Assembly: GCA_948146395.1 (NCBI GenBank)
Contig: OX411547.1
Span: 57,243,066-57,307,065 of the forward strand
Reading direction: 5' to 3'
Source of the DNA: Fragum whitleyi
Taxonomy: Eukaryota > Mollusca > Bivalvia > Cardiida > Cardiidae
Length of the DNA: 64,000 bases
The notes below the pieces were generated by a model. That model was not told the DNA's origin. It worked only from the letters and a program-made list of their open reading frames with translations, and ran no database searches. Position 1 is the stretch's first letter. Each line of letters starts with the position of its first letter. The position numbers and the translations under genes are program-made. This document shows positions 1-15,100 of the stretch, piece by piece.

Positions 1-101
1 CGAATTTCTGGATCATCCCTCGTACAAAAGTTTTGCACTGAATATTCTGAATATTTTGCTTTTACTATTATCATTCTTAATCCTGATATTTTGTTTCCTA
101 G

Positions 102-3100
102 GTATGTTTCTTGGAACTTGCATGAAGACACCCCAGGAAATTTTTCTTTTGATGGAATGCTGAATATAAGGTATTGGATAAAGTTTGCATATTGTTAATG
201 TATATTTAAGAGATCATGGATTGGCACTTACATCTGTATGTGGAGAGTCCCTTGGACTCTCAACTTATGAAATCATGGAGTCCAAATTCAAAATAAGGTG
301 TCCAAACTTTATAACAGGGAGAACCTTGTGGAAAAAAGAAATTGCTTATTACAAGCAATTTCTTCTTTTCCTCAACATTCCTCCCACAAAAATATGTGTT
401 TCCTTCCATTTACTATTAGATGGGAGCAACTTTTGTACCAAACAGATCTAAGGTTTTGACAGGTAAGGGTTGAAAAGGAAACTAACCTGTACATTTATTG
501 TTGAAATTTTCTCATATGGTCTTGAAAGGTTTCAAGAGTCTGATGGACTCCTAACTTACTATCTAAAGGTGTCCCACCAGGAAAACTTAGAGTTCTGGAC
601 TCCTAGGGTTCCCCATGCGTTGATGCCTGGGAGATGAGGTGGAGGTATAGAATTAGAAACCTAATTACACTGTATTACTATTAAGAAGTCAATTGCACTC
701 CTAACACAAGAAATCAAGGAGTCCAAACTCAAAGTAAGAAGTCCGCATTTTCATAATGGGAGAACATTTTAGAAATGAAGAAATTGCTTGTTATAAGCAA
801 TTTCTTCTTTTCTACAATGTTCTTCCAATGAAGAGTTTGTTTCTCAAAACTCTTCAGGGTGCAAGCACATGTTTTCCTTGTCAACTTTTGTTGTGAAAAG
901 ATCTACAGTTTTGGCAAGTGTTAGAAAGGACACCGCTCTGCATTTGTTTTTCAAAATATTCTCATATGACCCTTGGAGTCCATCAGATTTCTTACTTGCA
1001 AATGGAAGGAGTCCTAACTGGTAAACATCGAGTCTCAGACTCCCGGACTCCCCTTAGTGTCAAACCCTATTCAATAGAAATAATTATGCAAAAGTGTGCA
1101 TGGCTTATAGGAACGCCTTTCCTTTACTGTTAAAATGATGTCATAATACATGTGTTGACATCATTATACAAATGCTGTTTTATGCTACACAAAAAATTAA
1201 TTTGGTGAAATCCAAGAATTTTATCATTTTTTTTCAAAACTGATGTCATATGATGAATAGAATATAAAATTTTTCAATTTTTGTTAATTGAATTCATAGT
1301 TTATCAAACTTATCATATAAAAATGGTCAAAACTTGGCAGAGCCTTCATTTTATCTGTTTATGCATAACTAATTTAATAAATGTTTTGACTTCATGACTG
1401 CTCTGTCAAATTCCTCTATTCAAAACACCATGCATAAATGAGTAGGGTTCCAGATAAGAGGGGTGTTTAAAAAGTCAATCTGAAATCTCAATTTCACAAT
1501 GAAACTCTATGTTGTGGGTACTCATTTGAATCATCTTGATGAGATGTTTCAAATTGGTACCAACAACATTTGGTTTAAGAAGGGAATAATGAAACGTTTT
1601 AATTTGAAAAACAAAATATCCTCTCTATCTCTAGGTCTGTAAATGGTTTAAGTAAATGAGTACAAGTAAAGTAATAAAAAGATATGAAAAAAAAAATACA
1701 TGTATAAATTTCCTTTATTTTCAGAAAATACATTCAGCTTGCACAAGAACTTGGGTTAAAGGTGATTCTCAGACCAGGTCCATATATCTGTTCAGAGTGG
1801 GATTTTGGTGGTCTACCTGCGTAAGTATCTCTTGGTCTACCTGCGTAAGTATCTCTTAGCTGGTATTTTCTTAAATTTTATATAATGATACAGTAATTAT
1901 GTGTGTCAGTATTTGTTTTGAATAGATAATTTTTGTCAAGCCAGTGTGTGGTGAGTTTTGTAACAGTGGAAACCCAGTGTTAGTGCTTGAGTGCATCAGA
2001 TCTGTCAGCCTATCTGTCCATCTGATTTTTATCCCCCGCCGTTTTCGGCGAGGGGATATAGTAATGCTCTCCGTCCGTCATTCCGTCATTCTGTCATTCA
2101 GTCCTTCCGAGGTTCCGTCACTAAACTTGTCCGGAGCATATCTCCTAAAGTATAATAGCTATCAACTTGAAACTTTATAGGTGGATAGATCTCATGGAGG
2201 AGAAGTGCAGTGCACAAGAACTACAACTCTTGCTTGCATAATTTTGGAGTTATTGCCCTTTGTTATTTTTAAGACTTAGATTTTGTCCGGAGCATATCTC
2301 CTAAAGTATAATAGCTATCAACTTGAAACTTTATGTGTAGATAGATCTCATGGAGGAGAAGTGCAGTGCACAAGAACTACAACTCTTGCTTGCATAATTT
2401 TGGAGTTATTGCCCTTTGTTATTTTTAAGACTTAGATTTTGTCCAGAGCATATCTCCTAACGTATAATAGCTATCAACTTGAAACTTTATGGGTGGATAG
2501 ATCTCATGGAGGAGAAGTGCAGTGCACAAGAACTACAACTCTTGCTTGCATAATTTTGGAGTTATTGCCCTTTGTTATTTTTAAGACTTAGATTTTGTCC
2601 GGAGCATATCTCCTAAAATATTAAAGCTATCAACTTGAAACTTTATGGGAGGATAGATCTCATGGAGGAGAAGTGCAGTGCACAAGAACTACAACTCTTG
2701 CTTGCATAATTTTGGAGTTATTGCCCTTTGTTATTTTTAAGACTTAGATTTTGTCCGGAGCATATCTCCTAAAGTATAATAGCTATCAACTTGAAACTTT
2801 ATGGGTGGATAGATCTCATGGAAGAGGAGTGCAGTGCACAAGAACTATAACTCTGGCTTGCATAATTTTGGTGTTATTGCCCTTTGTTATTTTAAAGACT
2901 TTTTATGGGGCTTTTGTAGGGGCTTAATTTCTTAAAGTAGAACCCTTAATCTATTAGGCTTCAGTTTACTATCAAGCTTTCTCGGCGGGGGATGGCCATG
3001 TCCGACATGGCTCTTGTTACTCTTAAGTTCATCAATAGATTTCAAATAAATTAGAACCTTTGCTCTCCATCATGATTAGATCAGATGTGCCATTTGAAAG

Positions 3101-6100
3101 AAATTTAGATTCATACAAGGTCAAGGTCACAGATCAAGGTCAAGTGTTAAAATTAGGCTTATCCAGAGATATGGTCAAAATTTTGTTGGCTTGACAGTAA
3201 TTTCCTGTAACAACCAACTTTTTAAGTCTTTCTTGGATTTTTATCAATATCCCAGCATGGTATGGGCATGTAACATAGTGAGATGTTGAAAAATTGTATA
3301 TTTGGGACCCGTCTATCAAAAGGAACCATATGGGAACTGGGTAAAAAAAAAAAATATTTGAAAAAAGATTTTTCATCTTGTCAACCAGACGTCTCATTTA
3401 AAAAAGTCTCCCACACAAAGATAATTTGATCATTTTAGATTCAGAAAATTATGAAATTGTGAAAAGTTTCGACCCTAGTCAGCCTGCGCAATCCGCGCAG
3501 TCTGACTAGGGTCAACACTTTAAGCACTTCCCAGATGATCCCTTTTTGCGTAATGGGTCACATTTTTAATATTTTTGTAGGTGGCTGTTAAAAGACCCCA
3601 ATATGAAAGTAAGAAGTAATTATGCAGGGTATCAAGAGGCTGTTGAGAGGTTCTTTGGTAAACTGATTCCATTGATAGCTGACCTTCAGGTAATATAGGA
3701 TTAATTCCCAGAGACCCGATAATGGTTTAACACCTGAGTTCCCCGCTCTCGGATTTTACCCTTTGCATATACATGTAACTCACAATTTAATATCAAAATC
3801 AAAGTGTCATCGCAAAACTATTTAAAGATTATCTTTACGCTATTTAGGGCGTTAACATTTGCAGTGGCCTTTGAATGGTTTACACCTGAGTATATTCACT
3901 TAAATGATTCATAAAATGCTTTAAAACTAGCACCAAACCCCAAAATATGTAAGGAAATTGTGTAGTGCATTGCATGTCATTTTTGTGTATAACAACGTTG
4001 CTTGGTAAATTGTTGTCATTAGATTAAGCGTGGGAATAAGACCAACGTCTTTATTTATGCTCTTTAAAAAAGTTAGACATAAAAGCTAATGAGATATATA
4101 GGCAAAAATTTAGGATAAAAAGCCATGCCTTAACGGCTTGTGATGTTACTTATTAATCCACATTTTCTCCCATTAACGCCCGGGTTTTGTCTGTTAACAT
4201 ATGCATATAACAACTCAAAAATGTACATTTTATCCAGTAATATCCATGATTACTTTATTTCCTCAGATTACAGCACATTCCATAGTAATAGTCATCCCAT
4301 ATATTTTCTACTAAGAAAACCCACTTCAGTTGATTGAAAATGCCTTAATTCATTGTAAGGCTTGTATGCCCCAGCCCTCCCCCCCCTCAATAGATCGGGG
4401 GGGGCATATTGTTTTTTACCTGTTGGTTTGTCCCCCATTAAAAACTTTAATTTTGAATGTTTGATTGGCAAGGGATGGAGCTTTCATATTTGGCATGACA
4501 TGACCTTTAGTAACAAGATCAAGGTTATCTGTAAATGTCTTGGTAATTTTTTATCTTTTTTTTAGCTCACCAAAGTGCTCAAGGTGAGCTAATGTGATCC
4601 TACAATGTCTGGCGCCCGTCGTCAGTCGTGCGTCGTCCACATTTTCTTTAAACATCTTCTCCTTAACAAGTGGGCCAATCTAGATGAAACTTGGCAGGGA
4701 TGTTCTTTGGGTCAAGCTCTACCAAAGTTGTTCAAATAAATGAAATCTGCCCTTAATTTTCCCTTAACCCTTTACAAAAAGGGTGAAAATATGAAAATTT
4801 TCAAAAATCTTCTTCTCTGAAACCAGAAGGCAGACAGCTTTCATATTTGGTATGTAGCATAATCTAGCGGACCTCTACCAAGTTTGTTCATATCAAAATC
4901 CTAGGATCGTATTTGGGCTCCACCTGGGCACAACCCTTTTTACATAGATTAAAAGAGCGAAAATCTTAAAAAATCTTCTTCTCTGAAACCAGATCGCAGA
5001 ATGCTTTCATAATTTGGTATGTTGCATAATCTAGTGGACCTCTACCAAGTTTGTTCATACTAAGACCCTGGGGTCATATTTGGGCTTTTCATGGGTGCAT
5101 CCCTTTTAGCTCATCTGAGCAAGAAGGGTAAAAAAATGAAAATCATCAAAAATCTTCTCTGAAACCAGAAGGCAGACAGCTTTCATATTTAGTTTGTAGC
5201 ATCATCTAATGGACCTCTACCAAGTTTGTTCATATTAAGACCCTGGGGTCACATTTTGGCTCCACCCGGGTGCTTCCGATTTTACATAGAATCAAAGAGT
5301 GAAAAGGCATATCTGTATTGCTCTTGGCTGAGAACATTCCATGGTATTGATCTTATGTAGAAATTATCTCCTTTTTGACATCTGCCTATTTAATTAATGT
5401 GATGTCCCAGGGGTCAAAGAGATGCAGGTGAGCAATGTAGGACCTTCATGGTCCTCTTGTTTAGTCTTTTTCTCTAATTTGAGGTTAATTTCCTGTAAAC
5501 AGTCATTACCATGTGAGACCTAATATACCATGATTTCAACATATATATATATATTTTTTTTTAACTCAGGGCCACAAGTCATGAATTGTGCTTATATCAG
5601 CTTGGAATCTAAATTTGAAATGGTATAATCCTTATACATAACGAAATTTACTCTTCCAAATCCTTAGGACATAGTTGAATGATTTTGAAAAATATGTAAA
5701 AGATAAAATTCATGCTTATATTGAAATCAACCAAGCAATTATTACATCGTAAATATACACTTGGCTGATTTTACAAACAGGCAGCCATGTAAGAATGAAG
5801 TTTTATTGTTGAAATTAATCAAGCATTCATTGGCATAGCTAGCTGTACACAAAAATGCAATTGTGTAAACATTGCAACGTCAAAGAAAAGTCATAAAGAA
5901 TATTGTAGTGGGTTGATGTTTTTGATGGGGAAAGAGCTAAAACCCAGGAGCTAATAGTGAGGCTTAAATTCAATGAGCCCCAGTTGTGAAAGCAAAGGCC
6001 AAGATCTGCTTTGCATTAAGGTAGTGGGACCGTAATAGTTCCAGAACATTTCAGACCATATGATCTTTCACAATGTTAACCGATGTTTCCTTATGATAAC

Positions 6101-9100
6101 CATTAGGAAACCTCGATTAACAGTTAAAGTTCATTACTCCCAAAACGTTGCAGAACTGTTTTGGGTGCACTACCTTAATTGCGCTACTGATCAATGCCTT
6201 TACTTTTGCAAGATGGATACTCCAAGTACCTAACCCTTCTCCTGTTGTTCACAGTATTTTATTTTTTAAGAGAAAGCTTTGGCAGACAGTGTAGACTAAG
6301 ATCAGCCTGCACATCTGTGCAGTCTGATCTTAGCTTACACTATCTGTCCTTTACTCATTTATTGTGGTAAAACCTTGAGCCAGAATAATTTTAAAAAATT
6401 TCCAAAGAATGTTTATTTGTTTGAAAGATTTATAAATTGAATTCATCCGGATAACTGACTGAATACAGCACTGAGCAGCCCTTAAAATGTTTGCACAAAC
6501 ACTCAAAATTGTACCTTTATTTTTCATGTACCCAATTGCAAAGCAGGATTTATTTTAAAAAGAAGGCAAACATTTTAAACTTTTCTGCCCATGTTTCGAA
6601 AGATCGGGAGCATATGTTTACCGTAGTCCATCGGTCCATCTGTCTGTCTGTCTGCAAAACTTAACCAAAAAACTTAACATTGCCAATATCTTCAAGCCTA
6701 TTCAAGATAAAAGGCTAATATTTGGCATGATGATAGATCTCAATGATCCACATTTGCCGATACCAAAGTCAAGGTCATGTGACAAGGTCAAGGTCATCTG
6801 TCAAGGTCAAACTTCTTGAAACATATCCAAAAACTTACATTGTTCAGTTCATTCAAGCGTATCATAGATACCCTGTCTCATAATTGGCATGATGAAAGAT
6901 CTCAGTGATGTACATCTATAGGTATCAAGGTTAAGGTCTTGCTCAAAGGTCAAGGTCATCTGTCAAGGTCAATATTTTGAAAAAAACTGTTACCTCGGCA
7001 TTTATATTTCACAAACACATGTCGTTACATCCTGAATGAAGGTTGAAAACCTTTGAATGGTCTATTTTCTGATAGTAAGGCTTATTTCATTTGCAGTATT
7101 CAAAAGGTGGACCAATTATAGCTGTTCAGATAGAGAATGAATTTGGATCCTACAGTTCAGAAGTGGAACATTTATTATACTTGAAAAAGGTGAGTTGGAA
7201 GTTTAGGTGCCCATATGGTATTTCCTCTAATAATAGCACCCTCCCTAATAGTAGCACGCCTACATTTTTTACTAAGAAAACCCATTTCAAGGGCTTAAAT
7301 TTTAAGAACTTTTGGGAACTTGTTCTCTAATTTGAGATTAATTTCATCTAAACAATCATTTACATGACTGTTTAGAGGAAACTCACCTTAAATTAAAAGG
7401 AAATGGCCCTTAAAAAAAATTTGATTTCAATGATTTTATAAATCAGAAAATGCATACTAAATAAAAGCTCCAAGGCCATGTTATGTATAGTTCCCAGGAG
7501 CGTTTATCAGGAGAAATATGGTATATTGATGGCTGCGTCAGATCCAGGAGATCTGTAAATGGGGTTAAAAAGAAAGGGGGGGGGACGTCATTTCCTTAGT
7601 GTAGCACAAATTTGACTGAGTTTTGAATGAAATTGAAGTAATTAGACAGAAAAAGGGGTTCATTTGAAACACCCCTACCCCCACTCCCACCCAAAACCCC
7701 TCTGGGTCTACCACTGTATGGCTCAATGAAAAACAGTTGTAACTGCCTATAAACATAAACTGAAGTTGAAACTGTTTTTTGCTAGGCCATAGATATTATT
7801 AATTTTTGAAGGGATTATGCCTATATCTCAAATGTCAAGGTTTCATTTAAGGCCAAGGTGAAATTTAAGATGTGTTGCGGCATATTATTTTACCAATGTC
7901 CATCTGTCTGTCTTTTGTCTGTCCATCTGACTGCAGAACTCAGCTAAACAATTAGTTTCAGCATGAAAGGGATGAGTGCATTTGAACTATCTGTTAATAT
8001 TGACAGCTCTAAAATGCAGCAGTCTTATATAGCTTTAGTGTAATTCTCATTCTTGAATGCTTTTCTTTGGATTGGCAATTAAGATGTCTTTGCAAAACGA
8101 AAGGAAATATTTGCCTTTTTGGGGGCATTTGTGTTTAACAAACACATCTTGTTGCATTGAAAAATTGAAATAATCATTTGTTTTTTATACGAGAAAAACA
8201 AATCTTTCTTTTTGTGAAGAACAAGAGCTATAGTTTCTCTCATGGCCATAACACTTATGAAAATATTTTTCTTAAGTTCACTGAATCAGGTTAATCAGTC
8301 TGACACAGAAACATACAGTAATCCTCTATGTTTTTAGCTCGGCTGTTTTCGGAGAAAACCCGAGGTATTGCTATAGCCTCCGTGTCGTCGTCGTTGTCGT
8401 GCAAAAACTTTGACATTTTGTTATAGCTCTTGTTCTACTGAAGGCATTCACTGGAAACTTGGCACACATGTTCACCATTAAAAGAGCAACCTATACTATC
8501 AAGGGGGATAACTCTATATGCATTTTGTGTAAATTATGCCCCTTTTTCGACTTAGATTCACCATCCAGCACTCAACAGCCGAGCGTAGGCACCCGTAGGC
8601 GGTGCTCTTGTTTGGTTTTAACCTACTTATTTTACATTGATTAGGAAACAAGGTCTTACAACTTAGATTAATACCTGTCTATTTTTTCAGGAAAATTCAC
8701 CAGTACTCGTGCAGTATGTGTGGGCCAATAACAGAAACAAGTTTGATAGCCACTTTCGGGAATCAAACTCTGGACCTTAGGGTTAAGAGGTCTACACTCT
8801 ACCTCTAGACCACGGATACCACTTTAATCCTCGATGTTATTTCATATTTCAGCTATTAATCAAACTGGGCATAGAAGAGATGTTCTTCACTTCTGATGGG
8901 TTTGCTTCACCAACAAAAACAGGATTTCATGTAGCCCCTTTCTATGAAGGTAAAAGATTGAAGCTTTTAGTATTATGTACCATCTTTAACACAGCTTTAT
9001 TTTGAGAATAACCAATGACTTTGTGGTGAGCAGTATCCCGATGAAAGGGATCAACACTAACATCAGTCCTCAGGCCAAAGACTTACGGATTTCAGGGAGG

Positions 9101-12100
9101 ACTGGAAGAATTAATTGTCATATTATCTGGAATCTGTCAAGTTTTGTAATGTAGTCACCTTTCCAAAGCTTATGTTTTTTCATTGCTTTATCGAAATCAT
9201 TTCTCAAAATTTACTCCTTTAATAGCTGAAAAATTGATATAGTTTTCACAGCAAACCTGTTATAATCGAGAAGAACTGAATTAAGGCTGAAAGGTTGTTC
9301 AGGTTGAAAACAAAAGATTGTTAGTATCGAAACCCTGACTGATGAAATCTCAATGTTCAATAGACAATTCCATTTAGTACAAATGAAAAAGGTTTTGATC
9401 GACAGATACATGTTACAAGCAAGTTCTTCTTTTCTACTGCTGAGCCCCGCTAGCACTGGGGTAGCGGATTGGGCTAACAATTCTAGGGTTGTGAGTTTGA
9501 ACCGTGGCTCTGCTTATTCTATGGGTAGGTGCACTATCCAATGCGATATAAATGCAATAATGCAATAATGATGAAAGTGGCGTTAAACCCTATACAAACA
9601 AACAAATTCTTTTCCACAATATTCTTATGCCCCCGTATCAAGAGATCAGGGGCATATTGTTTTACTCATGTCTGTCTGTCTGTCCATCCGTCCGTCCGTC
9701 CGTCTGTCCGAAAACTTAACCGAAAACTTAACCTTTGCTGGGGGCATTCGTGTTTCACAAACACATCTTGTCTTTCCTGAAATACGAATAATTTAAAGAT
9801 TTAGTCAAACAAAATAGTTATCTGCAACCTATTTTCCTTCTTTTAAGGTAGTGAAACCGTGGTTCCAAAACATTTTCAGGACTAATGAACTCTAACAGTG
9901 TTAACCGAGGTTTCCTTATGATTTTTGTTAGAAAAGCTCGGTCAACATTGTGAAAGATCATAAGTTCAGAAATGTTGCGTAACTATTAGGGGTCCACTAC
10001 CTTCATAGGTAAGTCAAGTAAAAAGTTGATTTCAGAGGCCCTTCCAACAGCTAACTTTAAGAAGTTTAGTGAAGGTCAAGGTGTATTGAAGTTAATAGAG
10101 GACATCTCGGAAGATTTTCCCTTGGTTGTCATGGAGTTTTGGGCTGGTTGGTTTGACCACTGGCAAACAGATCATTCAACCAAAGGTTCAAGTACACATG
10201 GTAAGTTTATAGTTGTTCTTTTCTTGTGCTTTCGGGTGATTATCAAAATTTTTTGATAGCCAATCAGTTAGTAATTTCAATGCAAAATTAATGAAATATC
10301 AAAAAGACAGAGCCCTGCTTGTGTTCATTTACCGTGCTTGACGTCTGATATCTGAGCAGATCCCTGTATACTTACAACATCAAAATGTTGCGCAGCAATC
10401 ACATACAAAATGACACCCTTTCAGTGAATTTATCCTGTAAATTTCACAGTTTCTATCATAAAATAATTAATTATTTGTTTGAATTTAGCCTACTCTGCCT
10501 ACCTCCGCCTGATCATTGTGATAAAAGACTTTCACTTGAAACTTAAAACAAATCGTTGATGAAATTCTAAAACCTCATATCTTAAGCTTTAATTAAGTTA
10601 TAGAGGTTTAGAGGTTTTAGAAAGACATTGATGATATCTTCACTGATGATATCTTCACTAAGCAGCTGAGTTAGTTAACATAATTTTTATTTCAGATTTA
10701 GCTATCAACCTTAAATGCATTTTTAATACTTGTGCATCACAAAACTTTTATATGTATCATTGAAGAACAAACTTATATGTACTATTTATTATTTCCGATT
10801 TAGCTTTCAATCTAAAATACATTTTAAATACTGGAGTATCAGTAAACTTTTATATGTTTTAAGGGGAAACAAACTTATGTGTACCATTTGTTATTTCAGA
10901 TTTAGCTATCAACTTAAAATACATTTTGAATACTGGTGCATCTGTAAACTTCTATATGTATCATGGAGGAACAAATTTTGGTTTTATGGCAGGGGCAAAC
11001 TGGTTTAACAACTCAAGATACAAGCCAGATGTTACAAGTTATGGTAAGTTTGTTGAATTGTCTTCTTTTGTTTAAGCCTATTTCTATCACATCAATTGGG
11101 AAGCAAATTCTTACAATTTTGATTATTTCCTCTTGACTCTGCTTAACATTGATATAGTTGGCCTATGAAAGACGCAAGATCAAATGAATTTAACTCAGGT
11201 CCTCTTGATCTAAAAGAAGTCAATGCTCTACCTTTATGAGCATTTCAAAACAAAAAATGTCATCAGGTTGCAATGGAAACAATTAATGGTGATTTCAATG
11301 CCCCAAAACTTTGAATCCTCTTGAGATGTGAAATTTCTATTTGCATTGTTCAAATAATCTGCTGGTCTAAAACCAGTCATCTGACAAGGTCAAGGTCAAA
11401 CTGTTAAAACGTTTCTGAAAATTAACATGTTGACTTGTTGATGAATCATAATGATAAGCATTTGATTGATATTTAGACCAAGATTATTTGCCAAAGCCAT
11501 CTTTCAAGATCAAACTTGTGAACATGTTCTGTTTGCAAGGCATTAGTGTTTCAAAGACATATCTTGGTGATTGCTTGAATTATTTGCTTTAGTGATAATG
11601 ATTTAAAGCCTCTTATGTACATTTTTATCATCCCCCGAAAATTACTTTAATTGCTGTCAAACCTGTCAAGTACAGTTTTCAACATATTCCTTCTGTACAC
11701 AGAGCTTTTTGAGAAGGTATAAGATGAAAACAAAAGAAAACAGCCCAACTAGAAGAGCTATTTGATCTACTCAGTAGGATGAGGGTTTATATTGTCTGTG
11801 TTCTGCTGAAATCTTGTAACTGCAGCTTGTTTAAAGCTGTAGTTACAAGGATTTGGTAGAAAATTGATGATATGATGATTTGTCCTGTTGGGTGAAATAT
11901 TGTCTCAAAGATATATATTTTTCTTGTAGATTACATAGCACCACTCAGTGAAGCTGGTGATTTGACTCCAAAATATGAAGTTGTGAGAGAACTAATTAGA
12001 AAAGGTATGTTTTATTTGATGCTTATTAGTGGATTATAGAGAAATGATGGTAGATTATCACTTGATAATCTGACCACCAAAGCAGTGAAATTACCTAAGA

Positions 12101-15100
12101 TTTATAACCTACTTTTGCTCATTTCACCCTAATTGGCATTATCTAAGCCGAGCAAAAAAACCAACAACAATTGTTTTCATAACATTGCATAGAAATCACA
12201 TGCAAAATTACACACTTTAAAAATAATTGTCAAAAAAAACCCGTGTTGCTCTCATTTTTGCATTAAATAAATAAAATAATTGTTAGTTTTTCAAGTAAGA
12301 TAATTAAGTATTCCATTTCATGAACAAAAGCTATATTTTCATGAGTAGTGGAGCCACCAGTGAAAATATAGCTTTTATAGTTAACTCAATGAAAGTAAAT
12401 ATCAATTGACCTTACACTGAAACATAGGATTTTACTCTTTATAATTCATGTGATAAATTTTTATTTTGTTCTGATTATCAATTTCAATGCAACATTCTTC
12501 AAAAATCACTTCAACTATATAGACTTACTTTAATCATCCTCTTGGATTGAAATGGAAAAGAAAAAAAATAGTGTTAACTTATTGCTTAATATAACATTTT
12601 ATATTTCAATTTCATATCTAAATGAAAACAAAAGATATTTTCTGCATCCCTTATAAAAGAAATTGTCATTTTCTGTGTAGTTTCAGACAATCCAAGTTTT
12701 CCCGATCCCCCAGCTAACACATTTAAAGGAGATTACGGTAAGATATATATGTGACCTGTCATGCAAAAAGGGACTATCTGGGAACTTTGTAAAATGAATA
12801 TTTAAAAAAGAGATTGGATCCAGCATTGGCTAATTATAGGTTGCATTTCAAAAATTCTTTCACTGAAAGGTACAGTGATCATTGTAGATTCAGAAGATAA
12901 GAACGGTGCAAAAAGTTTTGACACATTACGCACTACCAAGATGGTCCCTTTACGTGTGACGGGTCACATATGATCTCTTATTTAATTTTGTTTTAGACAA
13001 GCTGGTTTAAACCCATTATCACACACTCCAATTTGATGCCCCTAAAATGGTTTTTTCCAAAAAGACTACTATTTTTTTCAAAATTTCACCAACTGAAAAT
13101 TGAAGTGTGTTACTTCTTTAAATCTGATAAATAAATAGAGTATAATTGTTTGTTTCAGTGTAAGATCGATTTATATTTCATTGAGTGAACAACAAAAGCT
13201 ATATTTTCACGAGTGGCGGAGCCACGAGTGAATATATAGTTTTTTGTTTTTCACGAAATGAAATATTAATCGATCTTACTCGAAAAACAAACGATTAATC
13301 TATTTCTTTAATGCAAAAATGAGACAAAATGTGACATTTCTAGGACATGTTTTCGTAAAGCGCGTCATTTTGCATGTGATTGATATGCAAGGTTCATTGT
13401 GACGTCACTTATTTCGCCCCGCATAGATGACGTCAGATAGGATGAAATGCACAAAAGCAGGGTATAAGTTTTTGATAATTTCACTGCTTTTGCGATGCGA
13501 TGCGACTCAGGTTCAACCCCCCTTAGTGGCACACATCCTTTCTGACATTTGTCTCCCACCCATATTAGAGGTGGAACTATGATCGAAAAGCAGTGGGATC
13601 CTCATAAGGGATGTCATCATTGTAATGGTGAGAGAAATTCTAGGCTCTCCTCCTCCGCAATATGACTGAAAAACTGTAAAAAGAGGACATAAACCCCATT
13701 CAAAGATGACATTTTAAACATGTTATCCTTAGCTCAACTTTTCTAGTTTTTAGCTCACCTGATTACGAAGTGCTCAAGGTGAGCTATTATGATCGTGAAA
13801 TGTCCGTCGACCGTCGTCTACAATTTCTTTAAGCTTCTTCTCCTCCTAAACTGGTAGGCCAATCTTGATGAAACTTGACAGGGATGTTCCTTGGGTCAAG
13901 CTCTACCAAAGTTGTTCAAAAAAATGAAATCCACCCTTAACTTTCCCTTTTCAAAAAGGGTAAAAATAGGGAAATCTTCTTCTCTGAAACCAGAAGGCAG
14001 ACAGCTTTCATATTTGATATGTAGCATTATCTAGTGGACCCCTACCAAGTTTGTTCAGATCAAGACCCTGGGGTCATATTTGGGCTCCATGCGGGTGCAA
14101 CCCTTTTAGCTCATCTGAGCACGATGGGTGAAAATAGAAGAATCTTCAAAAATCTTTTTCTCTGAAACCAGAGGGCAGACAGCTTTCATATTTGGTTTGT
14201 AGCATCATCTAGTGGACCACTACCAAGTTTGTTCATATTAAGACCCTTGGGTCACATTTGGGCTCCACCCAGGTGCATCCCTTTTTACATAGAATCAAAG
14301 ACCGAAAAGGCATGTCCTTCTTGCTCTTGGTTGAAAACATTCCATGGTATTGATCTAATCAAGAAATTATCTCCTTGTTGACATCTGTCTATTTAATTAA
14401 TGTGATGTCCCAGGGGTAAAAGAGACTCAGGTGAGCATTCTAGGACCATCATGGTCCTCTTGTCGACAAATTCCATGTGTTTAATTCATAACCATATTTA
14501 TTTAAAATCATATTATGAAGATATATTGGATCTGACATGAAATTTTGTTTGAAACAAGCTGATCTAAACTGAGTCTAGATTTGAAAATTATTAAGTGAGT
14601 CTAAGGCTGGCTTAATAATACTTCAGTTCAAGACGAGGTTATATTGGTCCCATTAGTGGTTGCTTTAAACAAATTTAAATGTATATCTCTAGATCTCACA
14701 GCTGTTTGTTATAAAAGACAAGACGAGCTTTACGAGAAACTTAAGTTTTCCCACAATTTGATATTATTTGCCTGATAATTTTGTGTTTCAGGTAAAGTTA
14801 TTATTGACCATTACATGCATCTAGAGGATATGTTAACACCCATTAAGGTATGATATTTAAAAATAGATGCTTAATTGAAAGAAAAAAAGGATTTTAGCCC
14901 TTAGTATGCTAAATTGAAATTTATTTCAAACAAGTTACAAAATTTCGGAAAATTTCAACCAGTCTGTTGAAATTTGTTCCATGATAATTATGTTGAATGC
15001 AGGTAGTGTAGGCTAAGATCAGACTGCATATCTATGCAGGCTGATCTTAGTCTATACTGTCTTACAAAGCTTCATGAGAAGTAGGATTATGCCATGAATT

